NCBI GenBank assembly: GCA_945957175.1 | Contig: CAMFJL010000005.1 | Span: forward strand, 58,744 to 122,743 | Direction: 5' to 3' | DNA from: an uncultured Legionellales bacterium | GTDB lineage: Bacteria > Pseudomonadota > Gammaproteobacteria > UBA1113 | DNA: 64,000 nt | Part shown: in pieces, positions 29,599 through 39,293 of the stretch | Numbering within the stretch: position 1 is the stretch's first letter | How the letters are laid out: each line of letters opens with the position of its first letter | Translations under genes and position numbers: made by a program | Notes under the pieces: model-generated | Database searches by the model: none | The model's input: the letters and a program-made list of their open reading frames with translations, nothing else | What the model was told of the DNA's origin: nothing

Positions 29599-32500
29599 AT
29601 GGAAAAACAACAAATTCGCGCTAACCCGTTAAGAGGGTATCTAAGCTCTCCTGAAGTCTCAGATGAAGATGATAGCGTTAACACTATTTCCTCGGAAAAT
29701 GGCGTAGGGCAGCTTGGCTTGTTTCATGAGAGCAGCGGTTTGTTAAGCGACGACGAGAATTTTGGTAGTGCTCCAGCATTGGGTGACGTTTCAGGAAACT
29801 GTCACCATCGGAATAGTCACTTTTTTATTGAGCTTAGCGATGATGATACAGACGATTTGTTGACAGCTGTTATATCAGAATCATCTTCCAGCTCCTCCTC
29901 TTCTTCTTTTCCATTATTACCTGTAAGCTCAATATCTGCATCTACGATTACCTTGCATGATGGGCTTTTTGGTGAGCTGCTTCCTAAACTACCAACAAGG
30001 ATGCACAACGAGAAAAAGCATAAGCATTTTAGCCATAAAGGTAACCTCGATTTTATTCAGTTATTAGATCACATCCACGTTGATGATCCTGTACCCGAAG
30101 CTATACTCCAAGAAATAAATATCACTGGCCTGCGGGCCACATTTTATTCTGTTCATGCCATGGTTAAGGCAACTGATCGGGTTATGTTTATGATTGTTGG
30201 AGATAAAACCAATGAAATCTATACGCATAGCTCAGAACATATGCGCAGCATACTGGTGTTAACGCAAGCACAATATGATGCCTTACCGATATTCGTTTTA
30301 TCTAAGGTGGATATCTTAGTCTTACATGAAATGGTATCAGCGACGCATGGTAATTATCATGAACATTTGATGCAAACATCATCACAACGGATTGCTGCTT
30401 TTATTTTCTCGCACCATGTTGGGCTTAAGCATTTTATGATGGCGAATTCTCAGATTCGATCGATAGGCTATCATTTTCATCAAAATGACAAGGGTGCCAA
30501 ATCGCTATTTGGACTTTTGAAAAAAAGAATGGGTGATACCAGCATCATTGCAGTGTCTAGAAATTATAATCAAGAAGTAAAAAAGTCAAATCTGGGAACT
30601 GGCGTTTTTATGGTTAATATGGCGCCTATTAAAGCGGCTTTGCCTTTACCACAGCAGATGTATTGGCTCATGCCGCAAGCTGCCGATGCCGGTAGTTGGG
30701 CTGAGGTTTTATACGTTCAAATTTTTTTAGAACAACTGGCTTTAGAGCATGAAGCCTTCGAAGGAGAAGGAATGGCCGGTCGAAAAATGCTGAAGCGAAA
30801 AGATGCGGCAACTAAGTATCATCCTAGCAGCAAACGTCAAGAAGATAATCAAGGTCTTCATAGTTCGCCATTACCTAATTTGATGGTCTTTAATAAGGCG
30901 CTTGGTGGTGAAGATGCATCAGACGCTCATTATTGTATCAATCAAACCGTAGAGGAAGTGAATCGAATTATCGAAGCAAATTGGCATGAGTACCAGAAGC
31001 GAAAGCATCGAGCGGAAGAGGGTGATTTATTTCAATATCATTGGGATGCACAACGCGGACTACCACAAGATTTAAACCCGATTGCGTTTTCTGAATCTGT
31101 CAGTAATATAAGACAAGGGCAAGCTTTCGTTGATATATTCAAAGTCTCACTTAGAGAAATAGATCTTAGCTCAGATAGGTTTCGTCCCTATCAGCGAGAT
31201 GCAATAGCAGCTGTTGCAGCATTTGAAGGTACCATAGGTCATTTAGTGATTCCTCCTGGATGTGGCAAGACGCTGCTTACCTATTTGTTGGTGAAACAGG
31301 CATGGAGTTTAGTGAACTCTGATGAAGCGATTGTCGTGGTAACACCACAGAGAAATTTGTTAAATCAGCTATTTGCTGATTTTTCCATGTATTATTATAG
31401 ATGGTTTCACGATTATCAGCGAACAGATATCATGTTCACCTTTGATAGAGTCATCAAAGTATCAAGCATGACCAATAGTCTTTCAATTAAAGCGCTTGTC
31501 TGCAATAATCCTATTCAAACGAATAAAAAAGTTCTATTGTTTTGTCTTGAAAGTTTTATAAGATATTGTGAGCAGTATCCAGAAAAAATGCAGCTATTTA
31601 AATTGATGATTCTTGATGAATATCATACTTATTGCAAACGCTTGAGCAATAGTGAAATTCTTAATTTATCAGACACCTTCACGATAGGTTGTAGCGCAAC
31701 CCCTCCCATAGAAAATCCGTTAGGCATTTCGAAGTTTGAATATCCCTTGTTTCAAGCCATTTCTGATGGATTTGCAGCGCCCGTTATTTTCGATTACCTT
31801 CAAGTAGATTACTCATCAGAAGCAGTGGTTGATCTCACTGAATATCTACCATTATTGTTGAATCGTTATTATCCAGGATACAATGCGCTTAAACGTTTAG
31901 TCGATATTGTAGGCATTGCTTTTTTTCCGACAATTCCTGATTGTCAAGTCGCTGCGGAAAATGCTAAAAAGGCAGGAATTAAGGCTATTGCAATTTATAC
32001 AGGCAGTATACACACGCTTGCTGATATTGATAAGATCGATGGTGGATGTATTATATTTGGGGTATGGTCTTTGCGTCATGGCTACAATAATCCAAAAATT
32101 GCCTATGTAGTCGCGGCGCAAAATGTAAAGTTAGCCTCGTATCTACTGCAGATGACTGGACGAGCGACGAGGATATCAGAAGATCCGTTTAAGATAGCTT
32201 ACGGGATTTTATTTCAGAGTGCTTGTCAGGTTATTCCAGAAGCATTAAGATTTTCGGCGCTGACAGTGCAACCGCACCAAGCGTATCTTGAACAAGCGGA
32301 TACCTATTATTATCCTTCGAATGATACGTGGAAAAAAACAAAAAATTTGGGCAAAATACCGCTGGCGATTAAGGAACGACAACGTTTTATTCAGTTTGGT
32401 GTGGGTAATTGTGCTGAACGGCTACAGCTACCGCCTAACGCACCTGTGCGTACAGCGCTAGCCTTGACATCATCATCTTCCTTTTCTTCGTTCGCATTAT

Positions 32501-33201
32501 TGCCAGCAGCCGATCATATCGAGCCATTGCCAGGTGCAACGACATTGCATGCCGCAAGTTCGCCAAGTCAATCAGATACATCCGATGGTTTCTGCCCGAG
32601 TACGCCACATTCACCTCAAAGCCCAACGACGCAGCTGGCAGAAACGATTGGGTCGACAGATGATACCCAAGATGAAATACCTTTTCTGTCGTCAAGCTCT
32701 ACACCAACGCCAACAATTCACGCAGAGGATTATCCGCCACCCGTATTATTGCAAGCTAGGGTATCGCCGAGTACCAGCTCCTGCGCCTTCTTTAGTGCAT
32801 CGCAAGCAACACAAAACTCACGCAAGCGTCTCATACCACCATCAAGTACTTACGACGATTATATGAGTTCGCCTGAAAGAACCGCGGGCTTTACGACTAT
32901 GCTTGTGACACAGACCATGAGTTTATCACCGAGTAGATATAGTGATGATGAGGGTCTTTATGCACCAGTCGATGAGATATTGCCAAGTAGTCCCGTTTTG
33001 AATAGTGTTTCTTTGTACGGTCCTCATGCTAGCATATCGCTATCAGATGATATGTTACCAAGCAGCCCAGATATGCACGCAACAGCTTATCGCTCGCCGA
33101 TGTATTATGGTGACTATCCACTATTGATTACGCGAACGCCGAGCCCGCCGGACTCACCACCTGTTATTGAGCCTGCTCCAAAATGGATACGCTATCAATA
33201 A
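29599..33201 (+). CDS. Large SF2 helicase-like protein with disordered Ser/Pro-rich tails
   Basis: The 1200-residue product has a superfamily 2 helicase core between unrelated extensions. Residues 1-130 are acidic and serine-rich, including a seven-serine run. Residues of about 130-480 form an unrecognised domain, and the core covers about 520-900. Core motifs are FRPYQRDAI, Walker A PPGCGKT with Lys557, motif II DEYH at 673-676, motif III SAT at 699-701 and motif VI TGRATR at 853-858. The last 270 residues are low-complexity Ser/Pro/Thr-rich with a basic patch (SRKR, 1074-1077) and many SP/TP dipeptides. I see no nuclease or methylase partner, so a restriction role is unlikely. A host-directed or mobile-element role is inference only. 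Confidence 0.75.
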   Translation: MEKQQIRANPLRGYLSSPEVSDEDDSVNTISSENGVGQLGLFHESSGLLSDDENFGSAPALGDVSGNCHHRNSHFFIELSDDDTDDLLTAVISESSSSSSSSSFPLLPVSSISASTITLHDGLFGELLPKLPTRMHNEKKHKHFSHKGNLDFIQLLDHIHVDDPVPEAILQEINITGLRATFYSVHAMVKATDRVMFMIVGDKTNEIYTHSSEHMRSILVLTQAQYDALPIFVLSKVDILVLHEMVSATHGNYHEHLMQTSSQRIAAFIFSHHVGLKHFMMANSQIRSIGYHFHQNDKGAKSLFGLLKKRMGDTSIIAVSRNYNQEVKKSNLGTGVFMVNMAPIKAALPLPQQMYWLMPQAADAGSWAEVLYVQIFLEQLALEHEAFEGEGMAGRKMLKRKDAATKYHPSSKRQEDNQGLHSSPLPNLMVFNKALGGEDASDAHYCINQTVEEVNRIIEANWHEYQKRKHRAEEGDLFQYHWDAQRGLPQDLNPIAFSESVSNIRQGQAFVDIFKVSLREIDLSSDRFRPYQRDAIAAVAAFEGTIGHLVIPPGCGKTLLTYLLVKQAWSLVNSDEAIVVVTPQRNLLNQLFADFSMYYYRWFHDYQRTDIMFTFDRVIKVSSMTNSLSIKALVCNNPIQTNKKVLLFCLESFIRYCEQYPEKMQLFKLMILDEYHTYCKRLSNSEILNLSDTFTIGCSATPPIENPLGISKFEYPLFQAISDGFAAPVIFDYLQVDYSSEAVVDLTEYLPLLLNRYYPGYNALKRLVDIVGIAFFPTIPDCQVAAENAKKAGIKAIAIYTGSIHTLADIDKIDGGCIIFGVWSLRHGYNNPKIAYVVAAQNVKLASYLLQMTGRATRISEDPFKIAYGILFQSACQVIPEALRFSALTVQPHQAYLEQADTYYYPSNDTWKKTKNLGKIPLAIKERQRFIQFGVGNCAERLQLPPNAPVRTALALTSSSSFSSFALLPAADHIEPLPGATTLHAASSPSQSDTSDGFCPSTPHSPQSPTTQLAETIGSTDDTQDEIPFLSSSSTPTPTIHAEDYPPPVLLQARVSPSTSSCAFFSASQATQNSRKRLIPPSSTYDDYMSSPERTAGFTTMLVTQTMSLSPSRYSDDEGLYAPVDEILPSSPVLNSVSLYGPHASISLSDDMLPSSPDMHATAYRSPMYYGDYPLLITRTPSPPDSPPVIEPAPKWIRYQ

Positions 33202-33207
33202 TATCTA

Positions 33208-36135
33208 CTACAAACGAGGCGCTTTTGCTGGATTAGGCCTTTGTTCTAAGCAACTTTGTGTTGTGCTGGACAAGGGCGCTGGTGATGTTATTGCCCAAGG
33301 AGACTCAGGTGTTTGACGTTTTGCACGGCTTGGTAAGATTGGACGAAACATTTGATTACTAAATGTAGTGACAGCCGCTGTTGATACTGGTGATGTTATT
33401 GTTCGAGGAGACTCAGGTGTTTGACGTTTTTCACGACTTGGTAAGATTGGAGGAAACAGTTGACTGCTAGATATAGTGACAGGCACTGTTGCTGTGGAGT
33501 TAAGTTCAAATTCATGCCCAGGGTGTAAGCTCAATGCTATACGGCGCTTTTCTGACGGTTGCATATCTTCGGGAAAGACAAGTCGACCTGCAACCTTCGT
33601 GTTTTTTTCAGCTAGCGTTCGCCATTGCGTGGAAGATAAGTTTAAACTTTTTTCTGGCAGGATGATTGAGAGATTCGCAGGTATAGATTCAATAAAATCG
33701 TCAATCTGCTGCGAAGATATACCTGACGGTAACATCAATCTAGCGTTGCGTATATTTAAATTGATAGCAATAGCTTTGAGCCAGTTGGGAAATTCAAATA
33801 ATGTGCGTGGTATCAAAAGCGCGGTATCCCTTGGCAAGAATAGAGCTATCTGTTGTATATTGAAGAGTCCCATATCTGCTGTTACTTTTAAAGTACAACC
33901 TTGTGGTAGGGCAGCAACGCAAAATTTTATCATATAATTAGCAAGTAGCTTATTGAATACTGCCTTGCTTGCAATCAAACCTAAGATGCAGCTTGGTGGT
34001 AGCGACTGAATGATAGTGCTTGCCTCGGGGTAAGTTAAGTTTTCTATATTTAGCAACATCACCACTTGTGGTTGCAATAAAGGAATGGCAGTGCTCAACC
34101 CTAGCGTTAACGCTTGTACGTAAAGTTTATTACCTGGTTTTAATGCTTGCACAATCGCAACAGTCGTATTTAGCTTATCCATAGACTCAACAAGACTTAA
34201 ACTATCATAAGTAGGCAATATAAGCGCCATGCTATTGGGTAATGCTTTAGCTACCATCGTACCAAAAGGGATAGTGGTACGATCGTGCAATCGCACACTG
34301 CCTTGCAGTTTTCGAAATGCTAGGCGTAGAATTTCTGCGGTACATCCAGGTATATCAGCTGGCAAATCAAGCGTTATGTTGGCATCTGCTTGATCTTCGG
34401 CACATTCTTTTTGCTGGCGCTCAATGATTGCTGTGAGCATAGTTTTTGCTGCTGAAATGTTGGTATCTATTACTGATAAACCATGTGTTAACATGCCTTG
34501 TGAATTATCTGCGTGCATCTGTGCTGAACTACTCGATAGGCTAAGCTCGGACTGCGGGGCAAATAATGTGTTTGATGAACCTGAAAATTCGAATGTATTC
34601 TCATTTTCTATTGGCGTACTCACTAATACACCAAGAAACTGGGTAAATGTTTTCCTGGCACATAAATCGATGGCTTGGGTTACTTCTGGATGCACTGTCA
34701 CTGGTGTGTCGGGATTAACTTCAAACACTTCAGGATGGACAAGGTGGCTTGCAATGATAAGTGCTTCTTTAACACGGACACTTGAATGCAGTCGTATTTT
34801 TGCAAGTGGGTTAATATGTGCAGCGACAGTTTGCAGCAGTGGTGAGAGCGTATCACCCCAGATTAATAAAATTGCATCTTTTGCGAGATGTTGTGCTAAA
34901 GCCCTAGCGTGTGTCACAGATGTCCCTGAATTGAGCTGTATCTGACGTTGAGCCGGCATGCTTTGTGCAAGCTGTGTTAGCCAATCTGAAGGTGTCTCGG
35001 ATTTATATCTTATGATATGTCCTTCGGGCATAGCGCGCATAAATGTCACCATCCAATCTATGCGCAAGTGCGCCCCGAAAAGAAGCTTGCTATTAGCATA
35101 AGTATTTTCTATATGGGCTGCTATCGCGATAGCGAGCTCAGGTCTACATTTGGGATGAAAACTAATAAAACAGCATGAAGTCGCATCATTGAGTAGCGGT
35201 TCCAGCGTATTTAGTGTTACACCAGGGTATATAATGACTTCATCATGGGTTTTTAGCCCAAGCCTAAGAGGCGGCTTTGTGTGACTTAGATGGGCACTAC
35301 CAGAGGAAGAAGCATAGAAGCCTGTCAGTGGGAAGTTAAATGCAAAATAACAGCGACGCACGGACGCCGGCAAATGCGTAATCATATCATATAGCAAGCT
35401 ATTGTCAGCAAAGAATAGCCCGAGATATTGACTATTTTGAAGTGATTTGAGGACGCTAAAAACAGTGGATCTGTCTGTATCATGAGGGAGTAAAATAGCC
35501 GAGCCTTGCTTCGCATATGTGCCAACCCATTGGCATTGCAGCTCTGTTAGTTTTATAGGTAACATGACTGTTTGCTTTGGAGGTAAGGCTTTCAGTAAAT
35601 ACTCAAACATCAACTGAGAATTCTTGCTTGATATGCTAGGCTTTGTATGTGGAGGCAGCTCTTTGAGAATATCTGCAAGATCTTCAACACAAAGGCCTTG
35701 TGCAGGTCTAATTTCTGGAAGATTGCCGATTCTTAGTAAAGTATATTGAGGTAAGGAGCGAGTGAGCATTTGAGCTTGGGGTAGGGTAAATGCCCTTGAA
35801 ATGAATATAGTGGTTTTTGGTAATAATGTTTTCACAAAAGCACAAAACTGGCAGAGTGTTTCCTCTAAGAGGCGTGAGCCTTTTTTTATAGAATATTCTA
35901 CATCGATATAGCAGCCTGCTACAAGACTTGCAAGCGCTTTAAGTTTTTCAGTATCGAGATTGCAGTTAAATATAAAAGCGTATATATAAACATAGTTTGA
36001 TTTTTTTATTCCCTGTATAATAAATTGCTTTAATTGCTCAAATTCAAAATCCCAAGCACTATTGGTTAGACTTGTGATAGTTATTTGTATCAGTTTCGTG
36101 TTATTGCTAATTATGATTTGTGTATCTATCTTCAT
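33208..36135 (-). CDS. Repeat-containing large protein, paralog 1
   Basis: No described family recognised. The 975-residue protein starts with a beta-rich MKIDTQIIISNN segment and has no signal peptide. Most of the protein consists of units of about 26 residues with the pattern LPxxxxLxL-x(4)-T-x(3)-A-x-x-IA-x-x-LP, for example around ALPQGCTLKVTADMGLFNI. This is reminiscent of RI-type leucine-rich repeats lacking the Asn ladder. The tail of about 110 residues is Ser/Pro/Thr-rich and carries two copies of KRQTPESP (Lys903 and Lys939). It aligns along its length with the neighbouring 36224-39187 product, including the shared block LGLKTHD and PAQRQI/PANRQI. It converges on the helicase gene with a 6-base gap. 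Confidence 0.8.
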   Translation of the reverse strand: MKIDTQIIISNNTKLIQITITSLTNSAWDFEFEQLKQFIIQGIKKSNYVYIYAFIFNCNLDTEKLKALASLVAGCYIDVEYSIKKGSRLLEETLCQFCAFVKTLLPKTTIFISRAFTLPQAQMLTRSLPQYTLLRIGNLPEIRPAQGLCVEDLADILKELPPHTKPSISSKNSQLMFEYLLKALPPKQTVMLPIKLTELQCQWVGTYAKQGSAILLPHDTDRSTVFSVLKSLQNSQYLGLFFADNSLLYDMITHLPASVRRCYFAFNFPLTGFYASSSGSAHLSHTKPPLRLGLKTHDEVIIYPGVTLNTLEPLLNDATSCCFISFHPKCRPELAIAIAAHIENTYANSKLLFGAHLRIDWMVTFMRAMPEGHIIRYKSETPSDWLTQLAQSMPAQRQIQLNSGTSVTHARALAQHLAKDAILLIWGDTLSPLLQTVAAHINPLAKIRLHSSVRVKEALIIASHLVHPEVFEVNPDTPVTVHPEVTQAIDLCARKTFTQFLGVLVSTPIENENTFEFSGSSNTLFAPQSELSLSSSSAQMHADNSQGMLTHGLSVIDTNISAAKTMLTAIIERQQKECAEDQADANITLDLPADIPGCTAEILRLAFRKLQGSVRLHDRTTIPFGTMVAKALPNSMALILPTYDSLSLVESMDKLNTTVAIVQALKPGNKLYVQALTLGLSTAIPLLQPQVVMLLNIENLTYPEASTIIQSLPPSCILGLIASKAVFNKLLANYMIKFCVAALPQGCTLKVTADMGLFNIQQIALFLPRDTALLIPRTLFEFPNWLKAIAINLNIRNARLMLPSGISSQQIDDFIESIPANLSIILPEKSLNLSSTQWRTLAEKNTKVAGRLVFPEDMQPSEKRRIALSLHPGHEFELNSTATVPVTISSSQLFPPILPSREKRQTPESPRTITSPVSTAAVTTFSNQMFRPILPSRAKRQTPESPWAITSPAPLSSTTQSCLEQRPNPAKAPRL
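33281..33496 (-). repeat. Two tandem 108-base repeats coding the tail of paralog 1
   Basis: Units at 33281-33388 and 33389-33496 are near-identical in their first 80 bases (for example GGTGATGTTATTG at 33281 and 33389). They encode two 36-residue copies of the segment PILPSRxKRQTPESP. The period is a multiple of three, so the frame is kept. Confidence 0.85.
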
Positions 36136-36159
36136 TTTTACTCTTAAATAAAATAAGTC

Positions 36160-36174
36160 ATGTTATGACAACAT
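36160..36174. promoter_or_regulatory. Putative operator (locus motif, copy 2)
   Basis: On the minus strand this reads ATGTTGTCATAACAT: ATGTT and AACAT arms with a 5-base centre. The TGTTG begins 11 bases downstream of the TACAGT -10 of paralog 1. Confidence 0.55.
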
Positions 36175-36184
36175 ATTTGATTTT

Positions 36185-36213
36185 ACTGTACCGTAAGGTC
36201 TAAAATCGAGCAA
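36185..36213 (-). promoter_or_regulatory. Promoter of repeat paralog 1
   Basis: On the minus strand TTGCTC (36213-36208) and TACAGT (36190-36185) are separated by 17 bases. The -35 region shares the 16-base plus-strand sequence GGTCTAAAATCGAGCA (from 36197) with the promoter of paralog 2 (39253-39268). Confidence 0.55.
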
Positions 36214-36223
36214 TTAAATCTCC

Positions 36224-39187
36224 CTATCTATGATTATCCAGCGCTCGCTTATCGACTGTCACATCGCTTCTAGGTGCTGGTGAAAATAACACTGTGCTAG
36301 ATCCTCCCCCGAATGATGGGAATTGTGAACTGCTAGGTTCTATAAAATCGGGTATAGGCGGATATTCAAACTGTGCCTCTTCAGCGTTAGATCCTAATAA
36401 TGGCAAGGACATAGATAAATGAGACGAGGAAGAACTCGAGTTTTCAGGTAAACGATAAGCATAAGATTGACTTTCTGGTAGTGAAATCGCTTGATTTGCT
36501 TGTTGCGCTAATAGGCTGTTAGCTTGTCTTTTTGCGGCAGGCTCGGCTGATAGCGTAGTCCCTGGCCCAGGCATTGCGCGTTTAGGCAAAGTTGGTGGAA
36601 ATAATGTCGCGGTTTGATTGCTGGAGACTGTGTTTGATGGGATAGGCCTAGATACAAGCAACGGTGGGAGCAAACGCAAACGTAGCCTGATGTCTTGTAC
36701 ATCTGACGGCGACATATCCGCAGGAAACTCAAGGGTGCCAAAAACAGTAATGTTAGGTCTAGCTAATTTATCCCACTGTGCAGCTGATAAGCGCAAGCCT
36801 TTAGGCAGTTCTATGAAAAGTCTTGGTCTTGTGGGCAAGTGGTTGATAAGATAATCGACGGCTTCTTGAGATATACCAGGCGGCAGTATCAGCTTTCGCG
36901 TTCCTGTTATTATCCCAGCTATTTTCCTTAGCCAAGTAGGCTCAGCTTCTTTGGGGAATGTTTTGGGTACTAACAATGCCGAGCCGTCTGGCAGACATGT
37001 TTTAAGTGACAAGATAAACTCAAGTGTCATATCAGCGGTAATTTTCAAAATACAGCCCTGAGGAAGATTGGAAACACACTGTCGGTAAGTTGCCTGTAGT
37101 AATGTACTATCAAGTTGCTTTTGAGTTGCGACTAAACCTAAAAAATGGCCTGAACGAAGCAGCTTAATCAGGGTTATTGCATCTTGCTGGTTCAAGGTAT
37201 TTGAAGTCAGGTCCAACAGTAAGGTGACTTGAGATCGCAACTGCGAGACAGCTATGCGTGTCGTTTCCGTTAGTTCTTGTACATAAAGACTGTTGCCCGG
37301 TTTTAATGATTCAGCCATGGTAATGACAGTATCTAAGCCAGCTCCGAGTGTAGATGGCAACATGAGCGCTACATTATTGGGGAGGGCTTTGGCTACTGTT
37401 ATAGCGAAAGAAGGCGATACATCACTACGCAGTTGCAAAGCAGTGCATGTAAGTTTCCGAAATGTTTGGTACAAAATCTCTTTTGTGCATGCGATTAGAT
37501 TGACAGGCAATTGAATGATAAATTTGCCTTGTTGACTATCAATCATTTGCTTGAGTTCGGTTTCTGCAGTCATGGTTGCAACAACGCTGGATGTAAACCA
37601 TGCGTTTGATGAACTGGTGTATGGTTGAGAGGCCAATGAATATTCGGGTGTACGCCTTCTTCCAGCGGTAAGCAGGGATGGTGTTGCGAAATTGCTTGCT
37701 GCAGTCACGTTTGGATGCGTTGTCGCTAACCCGCTGGGGTTAATGTTAAACACGCCGGAATGAATACGATGAGTTGCAATGATACGTGCTTCTTCAACCG
37801 TGACACTTGAAAGCAGTTTTATGCTTGTAGGCGGTTTCACATGTTTAGCCACTGTCTCGAGAATTTCTGGTGGAATGCCGCCTTGAATGATTAAGATGGT
37901 GTTAGATGTGAGATGTTTGACTAAAGCTGTTGCGCTTGCGACAGATATCTTGTGTGGAAGTAAGATTTGTCGGTTGGCCGGCATGATTCTTGCAAGCTTG
38001 GTTAGCCAATGTGCTGGTGCATTATCCTCAACGATGATAACAAAGTGCTCAGAGATAGTCCGAGTAAACTTTCTTAACCAATCTATCATGAACCATGAGT
38101 TAAGTATCAATCGCATCGATGATTTAGTTGTTGCGAGTTTATAAGCAATGGCTATGGCAATCTTAGGTTCACAGAAGGAGCTGCAGGTTATATAACCAGA
38201 GGAGCTGGTATCGCTAAGTAACGGCTCGACTAAGTCGAGGTTTAGATCAGCAGGTATGTGCACGCGATCATGTGTTTTGAGTCCCAATTTGAAAGATGAT
38301 TTTGCATGACTTGAACTGCCGTTATCAAGATATGAGGGGGCAAAGCCTTCATAGGGAAAATGGAATTTCAAACGGCAATGACGTTGTGTTTGTTGTAAGG
38401 CTGTGGCTATTTCATATATCAAAGCGCTGTGAGTCAATGGATGCAATACGACCGTTTGCCTTTCTCTAAGCACATAGAAGATATTCAATGCAACTGATGT
38501 GCTAACATGCCTGGAAAGTAGGAACATTGCGTCTTGCTGTGCGTATCTTCCAAGCAATTGGCATTGCGCTGGTGTTAAATCTGATGGCAGTTGCACCATG
38601 CGCAACTTAGATAACTTAGATAATGCATTGAGTTGACGTTTAAGCATCTGCATATTACAAGTAGATGCTATGTCAAGTCCAACATGTAAAGGTAATAGAG
38701 CAAGGATAGCTAGCAAATCATGCATATAAAGTCCTTGCATTGTAAGAAATGCTTTTTCGGGGGCTAGCGGTTGAAGATTCGCGATACGTAAAAAAGTCTT
38801 TTCAGGTAGTGTTTTCGTTATTGCTTGGGCATGGGTCAATGAGCAATGGCTTGAAAGTTGTACAACGGTATTGTGGGGTAGAAGTCTTGCAAACATCTGC
38901 AGGTTCATTAATGTTAATGCTGCTGAATCTACTTCTCCGCTGAGATCCACGGGCCATGCTTTAATAACCGCAGCAAGTTCATGCATTTGGTATGCATCGG
39001 GCTTGCCTAGAGATTTAACAAAGCAAATAATAGGAGATAATCCGTTTGCTGATGCTTCAGCAACAATATTTTTTAAATGGGTAAGTTGATTGTCCCAGCT
39101 GTAAGGAAGATCATTGCTTACCTTAATATGTAAGTGCTTTGGGCTACCATTTTCATGTGGTTCTTCAATATGTATATCGATTTTCAT
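36224..39187 (-). CDS. Repeat-containing large protein, paralog 2
   Basis: The 987-residue protein is an evident tandem duplicate of the product of 33208-36135. Shared features are an MKIDIHI start, LPEKTFLRIANL near residue 130, KLGLKTHDRVHI in the middle, and a long array of LPxG-containing repeats of about 26 residues such as LPQGCILKITADMTLEF. No signal peptide or membrane segment is visible. A linker after the first repeat half contains RRRTP (Arg510-Pro514). The C-terminal 130 residues are Ser/Pro-rich, with AAKRQ and a five-serine run. AAAGG precedes the ATG. Function is unknown; repeat solenoids of this type usually bind proteins. Confidence 0.8.
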   Translation of the reverse strand: MKIDIHIEEPHENGSPKHLHIKVSNDLPYSWDNQLTHLKNIVAEASANGLSPIICFVKSLGKPDAYQMHELAAVIKAWPVDLSGEVDSAALTLMNLQMFARLLPHNTVVQLSSHCSLTHAQAITKTLPEKTFLRIANLQPLAPEKAFLTMQGLYMHDLLAILALLPLHVGLDIASTCNMQMLKRQLNALSKLSKLRMVQLPSDLTPAQCQLLGRYAQQDAMFLLSRHVSTSVALNIFYVLRERQTVVLHPLTHSALIYEIATALQQTQRHCRLKFHFPYEGFAPSYLDNGSSSHAKSSFKLGLKTHDRVHIPADLNLDLVEPLLSDTSSSGYITCSSFCEPKIAIAIAYKLATTKSSMRLILNSWFMIDWLRKFTRTISEHFVIIVEDNAPAHWLTKLARIMPANRQILLPHKISVASATALVKHLTSNTILIIQGGIPPEILETVAKHVKPPTSIKLLSSVTVEEARIIATHRIHSGVFNINPSGLATTHPNVTAASNFATPSLLTAGRRRTPEYSLASQPYTSSSNAWFTSSVVATMTAETELKQMIDSQQGKFIIQLPVNLIACTKEILYQTFRKLTCTALQLRSDVSPSFAITVAKALPNNVALMLPSTLGAGLDTVITMAESLKPGNSLYVQELTETTRIAVSQLRSQVTLLLDLTSNTLNQQDAITLIKLLRSGHFLGLVATQKQLDSTLLQATYRQCVSNLPQGCILKITADMTLEFILSLKTCLPDGSALLVPKTFPKEAEPTWLRKIAGIITGTRKLILPPGISQEAVDYLINHLPTRPRLFIELPKGLRLSAAQWDKLARPNITVFGTLEFPADMSPSDVQDIRLRLRLLPPLLVSRPIPSNTVSSNQTATLFPPTLPKRAMPGPGTTLSAEPAAKRQANSLLAQQANQAISLPESQSYAYRLPENSSSSSSHLSMSLPLLGSNAEEAQFEYPPIPDFIEPSSSQFPSFGGGSSTVLFSPAPRSDVTVDKRALDNHR

Positions 39188-39209
39188 TGTTGCCTTTAAA
39201 TAAAATTAA

Positions 39210-39225
39210 TGTTGTTTAGTCAACA
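39210..39225. promoter_or_regulatory. Putative operator (locus motif, copy 3)
   Basis: TGTTG-TTTAGT-CAACA, 5-base arms and a 6-base spacer, between the -10 box and the start codon of paralog 2. It begins 11 bases downstream of that -10 on the minus strand. Confidence 0.6.
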
Positions 39226-39236
39226 AATGGAAATGC

Positions 39237-39265
39237 ATTGTACCCGATAATCGGTCTAAAATCGA
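39237..39265 (-). promoter_or_regulatory. Promoter of repeat paralog 2
   Basis: On the minus strand TACAAT (39242-39237) is preceded, at 17 bases, by TCGATT (39265-39260). The -10 is good and the -35 weak. The 16-base block GGTCTAAAATCGAGCA (plus strand, 39253) is identical to one at the paralog 1 promoter. Confidence 0.5.
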
Positions 39266-39293
39266 GCATTTGGCTCTTGTGAGTGTAACTTGT

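Noticed and set aside
34424..34945. 173-codon open frame antisense to repeat paralog 1 (also 33476-33937)
   Set aside because: The minus-strand gene has coherent repeats and a paralog; the plus-strand frame has neither.
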